Shown here: positions 17,117 to 25,364 of the stretch, one piece after another
Numbering within the stretch: the first letter of the stretch is position 1
Layout of the letters: every line of letters starts with the position of its first letter
Source: Thermoproteota archaeon
GTDB lineage: Archaea > Korarchaeota > Korarchaeia > Korarchaeales > Korarchaeaceae
Assembly (NCBI GenBank): GCA_027491395.1
Contig: JAOZFI010000017.1
Coordinates: 29,672-93,671 of the forward strand
Direction of reading: 5' to 3'
Length of the DNA: 64,000 nt
The notes under the pieces: model-generated
Seen by the model: only the letters and a program-made list of their open reading frames with translations
The model's database searches: none
What the model was told of the DNA's origin: nothing
Program-made: the position numbers and the translations under genes

Positions 17117-17510
17117 TAGCTGATTATAAACTGACCTATCACAGCACATTTAATGAACTATATACGTTGCTGTGATGCTCCATGACTTATGCTATTGCTA
17201 TTTTTATTAAGTGGGGAGTGGTTACCCCCACTTAAGAGGTTCAGCCACCCAGGCTTGTCAAGTAAATTTGATACTATACCTCCTATCCCTTCCGATTAAT
17301 TCTTCTCTTATCTTCAATAATTAATAATTTCCTCTTTCTTTTTAGTACGAGCAACGAACTTTTAATCGAACAACAGGGACAGCTGGGCGCAAAAGGAAGG
17401 GTCAATATACAACAAGGAGAAAAGGTTAGAGATCCCTTTAGATACATTTGTATATTTGATGCCAGTGTAGATACTAGGAAAAATGGAAAAATGAAAGGGG
17501 AAGAGAGCAT
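17117..17510. other. AT-rich intergenic region with a perfect hairpin
   Basis: About 390 bases with no credible coding frame. It contains the 10-bp inverted repeat at 17207-17235 and, nearer the next gene, a TATA-like TTGTATATTTGAT at about 17447-17459. A strong AAAGGGGAAGAGA ribosome-binding site precedes mntA. Confidence 0.5.
17207..17235. repeat. Perfect 10-bp inverted repeat
   Basis: Left arm TTAAGTGGGG (17207-17216) and right arm CCCCACTTAA (17226-17235) flank a 9-base loop. It lies about 90 bases after the Cys-rich frame, with a T-run (TTTTTATTAA) on its left side rather than its right. It could be a bidirectional transcription end structure or the scar of a small element; no second copy was seen in the window. 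Confidence 0.6.
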
Positions 17511-17912
17511 ATGTCCTCCCTCACAAATAGACTTAAGTTAATAGAGCGAAAATTGAAGAGGAGAGGTATAGTAGCGATTATACTCTTCGGTTCCTCGCTA
17601 AAAGGAAGAATTCATCCACTTAGCGATGTGGACATCGCTGTTCTCTTCAAAGATGAACCGCTAGAGCGTGATATCGAATGGCTATATCTGGAGCTTCAAA
17701 GATATCTCAGGAGAGAAGTAGATCTCATCATCCTCAATAAGGCTCCTCCCAGAATAAGATTTTCTGCCTTGAAAGGTGAACTGCTTTACGTTGGAGACGA
17801 GAGAGAACTAATCCACTTCATGACTAAGGTTTACGACGAGTGGGCTGATTTGGAGTATCTCAGGAGAGTGATCTGGAATTACACGGAGAGGTGGCTGACC
17901 GTTGGAGGTTGA
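17511..17912 (+). CDS. mntA: MntA-type nucleotidyltransferase antitoxin
   Basis: Minimal nucleotidyltransferase of 133 residues. The catalytic signature GSx10DxD is complete: GSSLKGRIHPLSDVDIAVLF. In characterised pairs the MNT antitoxin adds AMP to a tyrosine of its HEPN partner and silences it. The partner gene follows immediately, one base after the stop. The start ATG at 17511 follows a strong purine-rich ribosome site. The third acidic residue is probably in VDLIILN. Confidence 0.88.
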   Translation: MSSLTNRLKLIERKLKRRGIVAIILFGSSLKGRIHPLSDVDIAVLFKDEPLERDIEWLYLELQRYLRREVDLIILNKAPPRIRFSALKGELLYVGDERELIHFMTKVYDEWADLEYLRRVIWNYTERWLTVGG

Positions 17913-17913
17913 C

Positions 17914-18324
17914 ATGGAAGCGGTCAAGTCCAGAATAGAGCTACTGAGGGGATATTTATCCTCCTTAGAGGAACTGAAATCGAACGAGGAAGAATTTTAC
18001 AAATCCTTGGTATACCGAATGGCGGTGGAAAGGCTTTTGCATCTGTCTATTGAATGTCTTTTAGACATACCGCAGCACATAGCTGCGGCTAAGGGACATA
18101 GGCCTCCTGAGAGTTATGCTGATACCATCACAGTGCTCGAGGAAGCCGGACTTGTACCTCCTGAGAAAGCAGACAATTATAGGAGAATTGCTAGGTTCCG
18201 AGATGTCCTAGTTCACGCGTACGTATCAATAGACCCAGATAGAGTTTTTGAGGTTTGGATGAGAGAGTTGGAGGATCTCAGGGAAATGGCGAGGGACCTC
18301 ATGAACGCCGCTACTGATCCCTAG
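17914..18324 (+). CDS. hepT: HepT-type HEPN toxin (RNase)
   Basis: All-helical HEPN protein of about 136 residues. It carries the RX4HXY active-site motif as RDVLVHAY, in which the tyrosine is the residue AMPylated by MntA in studied systems. I start at the ATG at 17914 with GGAGGT four to nine bases before it; a TTG at 17902 would overlap mntA. The gene pair forms a complete MntA/HepT toxin-antitoxin operon. The toxin is expected to cleave RNA (in one studied case tRNA) when not modified. Both signature motifs are intact, so the pair is probably functional. Confidence 0.88.
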   Translation: MEAVKSRIELLRGYLSSLEELKSNEEEFYKSLVYRMAVERLLHLSIECLLDIPQHIAAAKGHRPPESYADTITVLEEAGLVPPEKADNYRRIARFRDVLVHAYVSIDPDRVFEVWMRELEDLREMARDLMNAATDP

Positions 18325-18378
18325 TGCATCGTGTTCCTCATGGGGAACCACTTTTACTGAGAGTAGAGGTTATGATCG

Positions 18379-20220
18379 ATGTCTTGGGAAGATGCCGTGG
18401 AGTACTTTCCCTACAAGCCCCGTAGATTTCAGAGGGAAGCCATAGCCTCCATAAGATCCACCGTGGAGGAAGGCAGGAGGTTCTGCCTCCATGCCCCAAC
18501 TGGATTTGGGAAGACACCAGTGGTCCTCGCGGCATTGCTTCCGATAATAGAGGAGATGGATGGAGCCATTATATGGGCTGTCAGGACTGGGAACGAGACA
18601 GACAGACCTATAGAGGAGCTGAAACTGATTAGCAGGAGGAAGTCCGTTTTCGGCCTATCCTTCAGGGGTAAAAGGGACATGTGTCCCCTCGCTAGGGATC
18701 TAGGAGTCACCAGCTACGAGGGAGTAGGGACCCTCTGCAGGATGAGGAGGGACAAGTGCCCCTACCACAGGAACCTGAAGAGGTTGAAGGGCGAGGAAGT
18801 AGCCCCCCCTCCTAAGCCCCTCACGTTCTCTGAGACTTTCGAGCTCGCAAGGGAGATGAAGGTATGCCCTTACTTCCTCCAGATTGCCTTTCTAGAGTAC
18901 TCCCACGTGATCTCACTCAGCTACAACTACGTCCTCTCTCCCTTGGGATGGGTCATCAGGCATAAGGTACCCTTCAGGGAGTCCGTACTCGTCGTCGATG
19001 AGGCCCATAACATAGAGAGGGCCGCAATGGAGTTGAATAGCAAGAGTGTGACCTCGACAACCGTGGAGAGGTCCCTGAGGGAGGTTGAGAGGCACGATCC
19101 GGATGACGAGACCGGTTTAAGAGAGAAGCTCTCCTCAACCCTCACATTCATGTCCCAAGTAGCGGTCTCGGAGGACGGAGTGTTCGACCTGGATTCCTTC
19201 CTCGGGGAGACGGGTCTGGGTCCGGACGACATAAAGGCCATGTACGCGATAGCGGAGGAGGTGTATCGGGACCAGATGAGGAGGGGCAAGGAACCGCGCT
19301 CCTACCTCAACTCCATGGCGGAGTTCCTCATCGTGGCCTTGGAGAAGAGCGGGCAGGAGGGGGTGGCCTACCTCTACTCCAAGGAGAGGTCGGGTATCAA
19401 GCTGGAGGTGTGGGACATGAGGACCAAGGAGTCCTTGGCCCCGGTATGGGACGACTTCTACAGCGTCGTCTTCATGTCAGGCACGCTTGAGCCAATAGAC
19501 GCATTCGCCGAAACCGCGGGCGTCGAGGATTGCGCCAGGATGAGCATACCCTCGATGGCCGATCCCGAGAAAGTGAGGAGCCTTATAGTGAGCGGAGTAA
19601 GCACCAAGGGAGAGGAACTCTCGGCTGAGATGGTCAGGAGATATCTAAGAGTTGTGGACGCGTTTCTATCGCTCCCAGGAAACTTAGCTATATTCACGGC
19701 CAGCTACAGGATTCAAGAGGAGGTACTCCCCGGAATAAAGGAGCTCGCAGAGGACCACGGGAGGCACATGTTCGTAGAGAGGAGAGATATGCCCGGTGAT
19801 GAGGCGAGCTGGATACTCAGGGAGTTCAAGTCCCTACCTAAACTAGGGAAGGAAGGCCTTCTGGTGGCGCCTGCCGGGGGTAGATTCGCGGAGGGAGCCG
19901 ATTTCCCCGGAGAGGAGTTGGAGGGGGTGATGCTCTTGGGAATACCATTCGATCGCCTCACCACAAAGACCAGACTCTTCATCGAGTACAATCAGAGGAT
20001 CTACGGGAAGAAGAGAGGAAGATACCTGTCATACGTGGTTCCAGCCCTCAGAAGAGCTTCCCAAGCGTTGGGAAGGGTCATCAGATCGGAAGAGGACGAA
20101 GGAGTCTTCGTTCTGGCGGATGAAAGATATATGAGGCGCACTTACTTCAAACTACTCCCGGACTTCGTCAAACAAAATGTGAGCTTGGCCAGGTGGGATG
20201 AGATAAAACCCCCATACTGA
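18379..20220 (+). CDS. xpd: XPD/DinG-family Fe-S helicase
   Basis: 5'-3' DNA helicase of superfamily 2 with an Fe-S cluster, 613 residues, as in archaeal XPD. Walker A is PTGFGKT with K45. Four cysteines C102, C120, C127 and C163 have the spacing of the XPD cluster. Motif II is VVDEAHNIE. The C-terminal helicase half has FMSGTLEP, APAGGRFAEGADFPG and the final ALGRVIRSEEDEG motif VI. In archaea it acts in DNA repair or bubble processing. It follows the toxin-antitoxin pair by about 50 bases and has no obvious operon partner. Confidence 0.92.
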   Translation: MSWEDAVEYFPYKPRRFQREAIASIRSTVEEGRRFCLHAPTGFGKTPVVLAALLPIIEEMDGAIIWAVRTGNETDRPIEELKLISRRKSVFGLSFRGKRDMCPLARDLGVTSYEGVGTLCRMRRDKCPYHRNLKRLKGEEVAPPPKPLTFSETFELAREMKVCPYFLQIAFLEYSHVISLSYNYVLSPLGWVIRHKVPFRESVLVVDEAHNIERAAMELNSKSVTSTTVERSLREVERHDPDDETGLREKLSSTLTFMSQVAVSEDGVFDLDSFLGETGLGPDDIKAMYAIAEEVYRDQMRRGKEPRSYLNSMAEFLIVALEKSGQEGVAYLYSKERSGIKLEVWDMRTKESLAPVWDDFYSVVFMSGTLEPIDAFAETAGVEDCARMSIPSMADPEKVRSLIVSGVSTKGEELSAEMVRRYLRVVDAFLSLPGNLAIFTASYRIQEEVLPGIKELAEDHGRHMFVERRDMPGDEASWILREFKSLPKLGKEGLLVAPAGGRFAEGADFPGEELEGVMLLGIPFDRLTTKTRLFIEYNQRIYGKKRGRYLSYVVPALRRASQALGRVIRSEEDEGVFVLADERYMRRTYFKLLPDFVKQNVSLARWDEIKPPY

Positions 20221-20335
20221 GGTCGAACATGGAAACTCTAGGGAAGGATCGATCGTGGTCCTCTCCCATCCTGAGACTGCTTGTATTATCTGGATCGAAC
20301 TCAAAAGTTATTATTGCGGGCAGCCGTAACCTTGG

Positions 20336-21028
20336 ATGCTCGGAACCATCATTAACACGGTCACTGTGCTGGTTGGATCGTCTGCTGGTCTCCTCCTAGG
20401 TAAGAGGATGGGAGATTCGGGGAAGGAGACGGTATTTCAGGTCGTAGGTCTTTTCACGTTCTATCTAGGGACAAGCATGGCGCTGGAAACGAGGAACCCC
20501 ATTGGTCTGATCTTGGGGCTGCTTACAGGAACTCTGCTCGGTGAGAGTCTCGAACTGGAGGAGATCTTGGAGGGTGCGGCGGAGCGCCTGAGACAAAGGA
20601 TAGGAGTAGACTCAAACTTCGTGGAAGGACTCATGACAGCTTTCCTCACGTTTTGCGTAGGTCCCATGACTATTATCGGCTCCATAAGGGATGGAATGGG
20701 CGATCCATCCATAATAATGGCCAAATCCGTGATGGACGGCTTCGCCTCCATGGCCTACGCGACAGCCCTCGGTCCTGGTGTAGTGTTCTCCTCCATCCCG
20801 CTCTTCCTGTTCCAAGGATCGCTGTCCATTGTGGGCTCTCTAATAGGTGCTTCCCTCCCAGAAGCGGCCATAGGTGACCTCACCGGAGCCGGTGGGGTGA
20901 TATTACTGGGATTGGCGCTCAACCTCCTCAAGGTCAGGAGGATAAAGGTGGGAAACATGCTCCCCAGTCTTCTAATGGCTCCACTGATCTCCATCCTCTG
21001 GTCCGGCCTTCCCATTCCTACTCCCTAA
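20336..21028 (+). CDS. DUF554 family membrane protein
   Basis: Membrane protein of 230 residues with six or seven hydrophobic segments. It opens with the family's GTIINTVTVLVGSSAGLLLG and contains the conserved GLMTAFLTFCVGPMTIIGSIRDG block (residues 101-123) and a second MDGFASMAYATALGPGV repeat. The function of this family (YdfK-like) is unknown; transport is suspected. A TATA-like AAAAGTTATTATT lies at 20301-20313. The 3' end overlaps the convergent aroK by 11 bases. Confidence 0.85.
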   Translation: MLGTIINTVTVLVGSSAGLLLGKRMGDSGKETVFQVVGLFTFYLGTSMALETRNPIGLILGLLTGTLLGESLELEEILEGAAERLRQRIGVDSNFVEGLMTAFLTFCVGPMTIIGSIRDGMGDPSIIMAKSVMDGFASMAYATALGPGVVFSSIPLFLFQGSLSIVGSLIGASLPEAAIGDLTGAGGVILLGLALNLLKVRRIKVGNMLPSLLMAPLISILWSGLPIPTP

Positions 21029-21842
21029 TTCTCGCCCTCCTATTCGTGATCCTCCTCTTAATGACTCTTCCCAAGGCGAACCATGCCTCTTCTATCTCCT
21101 CACAGCTCTCACATACGGCCGCCATAGCCGGACCTGTACCGGACAGGCCCGCTCCCAATGCTCCGAGTCTCACCGCCTCCAGAGCTGGAGAAGGGTCATA
21201 ACCTAATAGTAGTGAGTAAAGTAAGCCGTTCAGCGTCATGGCATCCCATATCCTTCTCGGGAGAAGAGAGAATATGGAATCAACAGTCCCAGCGTAGGAT
21301 CTCAGGAGATCCCCATCGACCTCGATAGTGGACTTTGGAGCGTGACTCTCGGGCAGGAGCACTAGAACCTCCATCTCTTTTATAGGAGCCCTCATGAGCA
21401 GCTCATCCCTCGAGTTATCGGTCATAACGAAGCCTCCCAGCATGGAAGCGGCCGCGTCATCTAGAGCACCGGTGATGGTAACTCCCGCCGACCTGGCAGC
21501 TTTAACTGAAATTTTCAAGGCCTCAAAGAGGTCCCTCCTGCCGTGAAGAGCCATAATTGAGAGTACAACAGCGTTAGCCACGGCACTACTGCTCTTCAAA
21601 CCCCAGCCCGCTGGGATCTCCGAGTCCACCCGAACCCTTACCCCATCACCACCCACCTCTTTCAGGGCTAGGAGGGCCGCCTCTCTGACCAGAGGGTCCC
21701 CAGGTTCCACCTCCAATTCGTTGGAAGGTTCGGCTCGAGCCCTCACTTCGAAATCAATCGAGATAGCTGCCCCCTTCCAGCTGGCTATCGCATTAACGAC
21801 GGTTATAGCTCCATTCACCCGAACCTCAACCATTTCCACCAC
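21018..21842 (-). CDS. aroK: Shikimate kinase, archaeal GHMP type
   Basis: Phosphorylates shikimate in aromatic amino acid synthesis. Archaea use this GHMP kinase instead of the bacterial P-loop enzyme. The nucleotide loop is IPAGWGLKSSSAVANAVV (about residues 85-102), where archaeal shikimate kinases have the same KSSSAVANA core. The C-terminal GHMP motif is GAGLSGTGPAMAAVC. Length 274 is typical. Its start overlaps aroE by 17 bases; a second Met three residues in would reduce the overlap. Operon order aroE-aroK, leftward. Confidence 0.93.
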   Translation of the reverse strand: MVEMVEVRVNGAITVVNAIASWKGAAISIDFEVRARAEPSNELEVEPGDPLVREAALLALKEVGGDGVRVRVDSEIPAGWGLKSSSAVANAVVLSIMALHGRRDLFEALKISVKAARSAGVTITGALDDAAASMLGGFVMTDNSRDELLMRAPIKEMEVLVLLPESHAPKSTIEVDGDLLRSYAGTVDSIFSLLPRRIWDAMTLNGLLYSLLLGYDPSPALEAVRLGALGAGLSGTGPAMAAVCESCEEIEEAWFALGRVIKRRITNRRARIRE

Positions 21843-22662
21843 CTAGGAGAGACTCAGCCACCTCCATCATCAGATTCTCATCTGGATCGATGCCGAACCA
21901 TATCCTCTCAGCCTCGGCCGCCTGTCTCACGAGCATGGGGAGACCACCGACAGCCTTGCAACCCCTCCTCTTGGCCTCCCTCACAAGTACAGTCTCAGGA
22001 GGATTGTACACGAGATCGAACACGTAACAACCCGGCTTCAAGTAGTCGGGATCCAATGGAATCCCCTCACCTAGCGTGCCTAGAGGAGTGGCGTTGATCA
22101 GGAGGTCAGCTTTTTCAGCGACTCGAGATCTCTCTTCCCATTCCACGGTCACCGCATCGAACCCAAGCTTATCGCATAGAGGGAGGACCCTCTTCACCCG
22201 CTCTATCCTCCTAGAGGTTACGTAGACCCTTTCAACCCTTCCAGAAAGCCCCACGAGGACGGAACGGGCAGCGCCACCGGCACCTAGAAGCAGCGCGTTC
22301 TCAATGCTGCGTATCCCTAGAATTTCTAGGCTATAGAGGACGCCGCTGACATCCGTGTTATAGCCCAATGCCTTCTCCTCGAATCTTATCGTGTTCACAG
22401 CACCTACTAGTTTGGCCTCATCGCTCAACCAGTCAACGGAGTCGTGAGCCATCTCCTTATACGGGATCGTCACATTACAGCCAACGGTCCCCAGAGCCCT
22501 CAACCCATCCAAGGCCTTAGGGAAATCGAGCACATCGAAGGCCAAGTAGATGGCATTTATCCCCATCCTCTCATAGGAGGCGTTGTGGATGGCCGGTGAG
22601 ATCGAGTGGTGCACCGGATGCCCGAGAAGGCATGTGAGCCTCGTACTCGAGTCTATCCTCAT
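21826..22662 (-). CDS. aroE: Shikimate dehydrogenase
   Basis: Reduces 3-dehydroshikimate with NADPH. The N-terminal substrate domain has GHPVHHSISPAIHNA with the shikimate-binding Ser pair, and the catalytic lysine is in GCNVTIPYKEMA. The Rossmann loop is LLLGAGGAARSVL, followed by INATPLGT and a PMLVRQAAEAERIWFG ending. Length 278 is normal. It is first gene of the aroE-aroK operon. The DHQ synthase II gene at 26447 supplies an earlier step of the same pathway, on the other strand 4 kb away. Confidence 0.95.
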   Translation of the reverse strand: MRIDSSTRLTCLLGHPVHHSISPAIHNASYERMGINAIYLAFDVLDFPKALDGLRALGTVGCNVTIPYKEMAHDSVDWLSDEAKLVGAVNTIRFEEKALGYNTDVSGVLYSLEILGIRSIENALLLGAGGAARSVLVGLSGRVERVYVTSRRIERVKRVLPLCDKLGFDAVTVEWEERSRVAEKADLLINATPLGTLGEGIPLDPDYLKPGCYVFDLVYNPPETVLVREAKRRGCKAVGGLPMLVRQAAEAERIWFGIDPDENLMMEVAESLLGGGNG

Positions 22663-22754
22663 CCCATCATAGAATCCGTCCCTCCTTTTAAGGGATGAGT
22701 GCGTCGCCGCCAGCAGATGAGAAGACTTAATTCCTCAACTCACTCACTGGCTGG

Positions 22755-23714
22755 GTGTCTATGAGGACCTCCCATGTGGGCAGCTACCCCTTGGACCACT
22801 CCCCGGATAATCTGAGAAGGGCGTTCCTCGACACGGTAGATGCAGGAATTACTGTCCCACCAGTTCCCCAGCTCAGACCCTTCACGGACATGTACTTGGA
22901 ACCTTTGGCGGAGATGGGTCAACTCGAGCCCATAGGGGGCGGCAAGTATAGGCCCATCGACCTTCACGGCGAGCCTGAACTACCCAAGTTGGATGAGGTA
23001 GAATGGTTCCTCGAACTTGCCAACGAGATGAACTTCGACTTGTCCACAGTCAGGCTCCCCCTAACGGGCCCCTTCACACTGGCGAGCAGGGTAGAGGTAG
23101 GGGATGGCGGGGTCTTTAACTCACTCTTGGCGGACAAGAAAGCTCTATTCGACTTCTTCGTCCCCTACGTGTCAAAGATAGCCGAGAGAATGGATTCCGT
23201 TGGGTTCGGATACATCTTCGTCGATGAGCCGGTCATAGGGCTCTTGGTGGGGAGGAGGATCCTCTTCGATTACAGGGAGGAGGACATAATAGAATCATAT
23301 GAGCGGGTCTTCTCCAGCGTAAAGGCCGAGAAAGGCACCCATATATGCGGGAAATTATCTCCCAAGCTCTCGGAATTGCTGATGAAGGTTCCCGTGAGGT
23401 ATCTGAGCCACGAGTTCTTCGACTCCAGATCTAATCTCGAGAGGTTCTCCCGACAGAAGCTGGAGGATGCTGACAAGGTTATCTCCCCCGGTGTGGTGAG
23501 CGCGCAGAGCATGGAGGTGGAGGGGAGAGAGGTGGTAAGCGGTCTCCTCAAGGAGTTGATGGAGAGGTTCGGGGCTGAGAGAATAGACTTGATCAGCGGG
23601 GATTGTGGGTTCGGTGGATTGAAGGCCGCTGGACCCCGAGCGTATGAAGTGGCCATAAGTAAGCTCAGAGTAATAGTGGAGGTGGTCACATCCCTACAGA
23701 GCGAGTGCGGGTGA
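22755..23714 (+). CDS. MetE-like (core methionine synthase-type) zinc methyltransferase
   Basis: 319 residues, equivalent to the C-terminal catalytic barrel of cobalamin-independent methionine synthase without the N-terminal half. The four zinc ligands of the family are present: H196 and C198 (THICGK), E220 (LSHEF) and C284 (SGDCGFGG). The N-terminus SHVGSYPL fits the family. Short 'core' MetE proteins in archaea and some bacteria take methyl groups from corrinoid proteins rather than methyl-folates. The overlapping downstream gene is a reductive activator of corrinoid proteins, which strongly suggests a corrinoid methyl donor. Whether the acceptor is homocysteine or another thiol is not decided. 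The start is GTG 22755 or ATG 22761. Confidence 0.8.
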   Translation: MSMRTSHVGSYPLDHSPDNLRRAFLDTVDAGITVPPVPQLRPFTDMYLEPLAEMGQLEPIGGGKYRPIDLHGEPELPKLDEVEWFLELANEMNFDLSTVRLPLTGPFTLASRVEVGDGGVFNSLLADKKALFDFFVPYVSKIAERMDSVGFGYIFVDEPVIGLLVGRRILFDYREEDIIESYERVFSSVKAEKGTHICGKLSPKLSELLMKVPVRYLSHEFFDSRSNLERFSRQKLEDADKVISPGVVSAQSMEVEGREVVSGLLKELMERFGAERIDLISGDCGFGGLKAAGPRAYEVAISKLRVIVEVVTSLQSECG

Positions 23715-25327
23715 AGATTCTACCCGCTGGCGTGGAGGTCGAGGCGGACAAGGGCGAGCTACTATCCAATATACTCAGCAGAACCGTATCATTCCCCCTG
23801 CCGTGTGGAGGCGCTGGGTACTGCGGAGGATGCGCCGTGAGAGTGCTCGAGGGAAAGGTGACCCCTCCTACTAGGGAAGAGCGACTGACCGGTGTGATAG
23901 AGAGGGGGATGAGGCTAGCTTGCAGGACTAAAGTGATGGGGAGTGTAGTTGTCGAGGTCCCCAGAATAGCCCCCGTGGCCACAGTCTCGGGAATGATGCC
24001 CCGATTCGAGCTGAGCCCTCTGATCAGGAAATCCGGACTTGGAGATATGGCCCTCCCCAGGTCTCTCCCTCAACCCTCATTCAGCTTCAAAGGAATCGCC
24101 TTCCGCTCCGGAGGGGGAGAAATCGGACTTGCGGTGGATCTTGGGACTACCAACATATCCGGATCGCTGCTCGACCTGAGGAACGGGAGACCTCTGATTG
24201 AGGGTTTCGTGAGGAACCCCCAAGTGTCGAGGGGAGCTGATGTGATCACTAGGATGGAGAAGGCCTTGGAAGGTGAGAGGGAGGCGTTGAGGAACATGGC
24301 GATTCAAGGCATAGAGGATCTGTCCTCGAAACTCTGCAAAGCTGTAGATGTCAGGGAGGAGGATGTATCCATAGTCTCGGTAGTCGGAAACTCGGTGATG
24401 CATGCTCTCCTTCTTGGATTGCCCGTCGATTCCCTATCTGCAGCGCCGTTCGAGCCCCCCCTCAAGATGTGGGTCTCAGGGCCAGCGGATGAGGCCGGAT
24501 TTGAGAGGCTCTCCGAGAGCTGGCTCTTGGTTCCCCCGCCCTTGGCAGGCTTCGTTGGCTCCGACGCCTTATCCGACCTTGTAGTTGCGGAGATGCTTGA
24601 GCTGGAGAGGCCCTACCTCCTGATCGACTTGGGAACGAACACGGAGGTGATGCTGGTGACGGACGATGTGCTGGCGACCAGCGCACCAGCAGGCTCTGCC
24701 TTTGAATCTAACGTTCCGTCGGGGGTGGGTGGCGTTCGGGGGACAATAAACAGGGTGAGAATCACCGAGGAGGGAATCGAGGTGGAGGTAGAGGGTAGAC
24801 CCGTGGGCCTGAGCGGCTCAGGACTCATCTCAGCCGTGGCTGAGATGCTGAGATGGGATCTTCTCTCAGAGAACGGGAGGATGTCTAGGGAGCTTGAGGG
24901 GAAGCTCAGGCTAGTGGACTCCCCGAGGATAGAGGTGACGCAGAGGGATGTGAGAGAGGTCCAGAAGGCGGTGGCTGCGGTGTACTCGGCTTGGAGGATC
25001 CTCATGCGGAGGAAAGGCTTGAGCCATGAGGACTTAAAAGGGGTCTACCTCGCCGGTACCTTCGGGAGTCACGTGGATCCGTCGGATGCCATCGAGATAG
25101 GCCTCATCCCACCAGTTGATCCGGAAACGGTAGTCTCCCTAGGTAACACAGCGTTATCAGGGGCTAAACTCTTAATACTGAGTGAGGATGCGTTCACCAA
25201 GTTCAACGAGCTGTACTCCATGGTCACTTATGTGGATCTGGCCAGAGACCCTGAATTTAGTGAAGCCTTCATAGAGGGAACGTACCTGAGGGGGCCCCCT
25301 CCTGATCCTTCATCCGGCAACCTTTAA
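23705..25327 (+). CDS. Reductive activator of corrinoid proteins (2Fe-2S + ASKHA ATPase, RACo/DUF4445)
   Basis: 540 residues. An N-terminal plant-type ferredoxin domain binds a 2Fe-2S cluster through C34, C40, C43 and C73. A linker leads to an actin-like ATPase domain with LAVDLGTTNISGSL (about 142), VVGNSVMHALLLGLPV, LLIDLGTNTEVML, a SGVGG-containing loop and YLAGTFGSHVD. Proteins of this layout use ATP to drive reduction of inactive Co(II) corrinoid back to Co(I). It overlaps the MetE-like gene by about ten bases, so the two form a unit. No corrinoid-binding protein is encoded in the window; the partner must be elsewhere. Confidence 0.88.
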   Translation: MRVKILPAGVEVEADKGELLSNILSRTVSFPLPCGGAGYCGGCAVRVLEGKVTPPTREERLTGVIERGMRLACRTKVMGSVVVEVPRIAPVATVSGMMPRFELSPLIRKSGLGDMALPRSLPQPSFSFKGIAFRSGGGEIGLAVDLGTTNISGSLLDLRNGRPLIEGFVRNPQVSRGADVITRMEKALEGEREALRNMAIQGIEDLSSKLCKAVDVREEDVSIVSVVGNSVMHALLLGLPVDSLSAAPFEPPLKMWVSGPADEAGFERLSESWLLVPPPLAGFVGSDALSDLVVAEMLELERPYLLIDLGTNTEVMLVTDDVLATSAPAGSAFESNVPSGVGGVRGTINRVRITEEGIEVEVEGRPVGLSGSGLISAVAEMLRWDLLSENGRMSRELEGKLRLVDSPRIEVTQRDVREVQKAVAAVYSAWRILMRRKGLSHEDLKGVYLAGTFGSHVDPSDAIEIGLIPPVDPETVVSLGNTALSGAKLLILSEDAFTKFNELYSMVTYVDLARDPEFSEAFIEGTYLRGPPPDPSSGNL

Positions 25328-25328
25328 T

Positions 25329-25364
25329 AGTTCCGGGGCGGAACTAAGTTCCGGGGCGGAACTA
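25329..25364. promoter_or_regulatory. Tandem palindrome directly before the ATPase start codon
   Basis: Two identical 18-base units AGTTCCGGGGCGGAACTA (25329-25346 and 25347-25364). Each contains the perfect inverted repeat AGTTCCG-GGG-CGGAACT. They fill the whole space between the upstream stop codon (25325-25327) and the ATG at 25365, replacing any ribosome-binding site. This looks like an operator or RNA structure controlling the ATPase gene, probably by autoregulation. The copies are also in frame with the ATPase, so an N-terminal extension with a rare start cannot be ruled out. Confidence 0.75.

Noticed and set aside
23270..23689. Minus-strand frame of 139 residues inside the MetE-like gene and similar Ser-rich antisense frames elsewhere.
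   Set aside because: Antisense to genes with intact catalytic residues; repetitive Ser/Leu/Thr composition typical of antisense frames in this codon usage.
22755..25327. RACo-like protein as a benzoyl- or hydroxyacyl-CoA dehydratase activator.
   Set aside because: Those activators lack the N-terminal 2Fe-2S ferredoxin domain, which is clear here.
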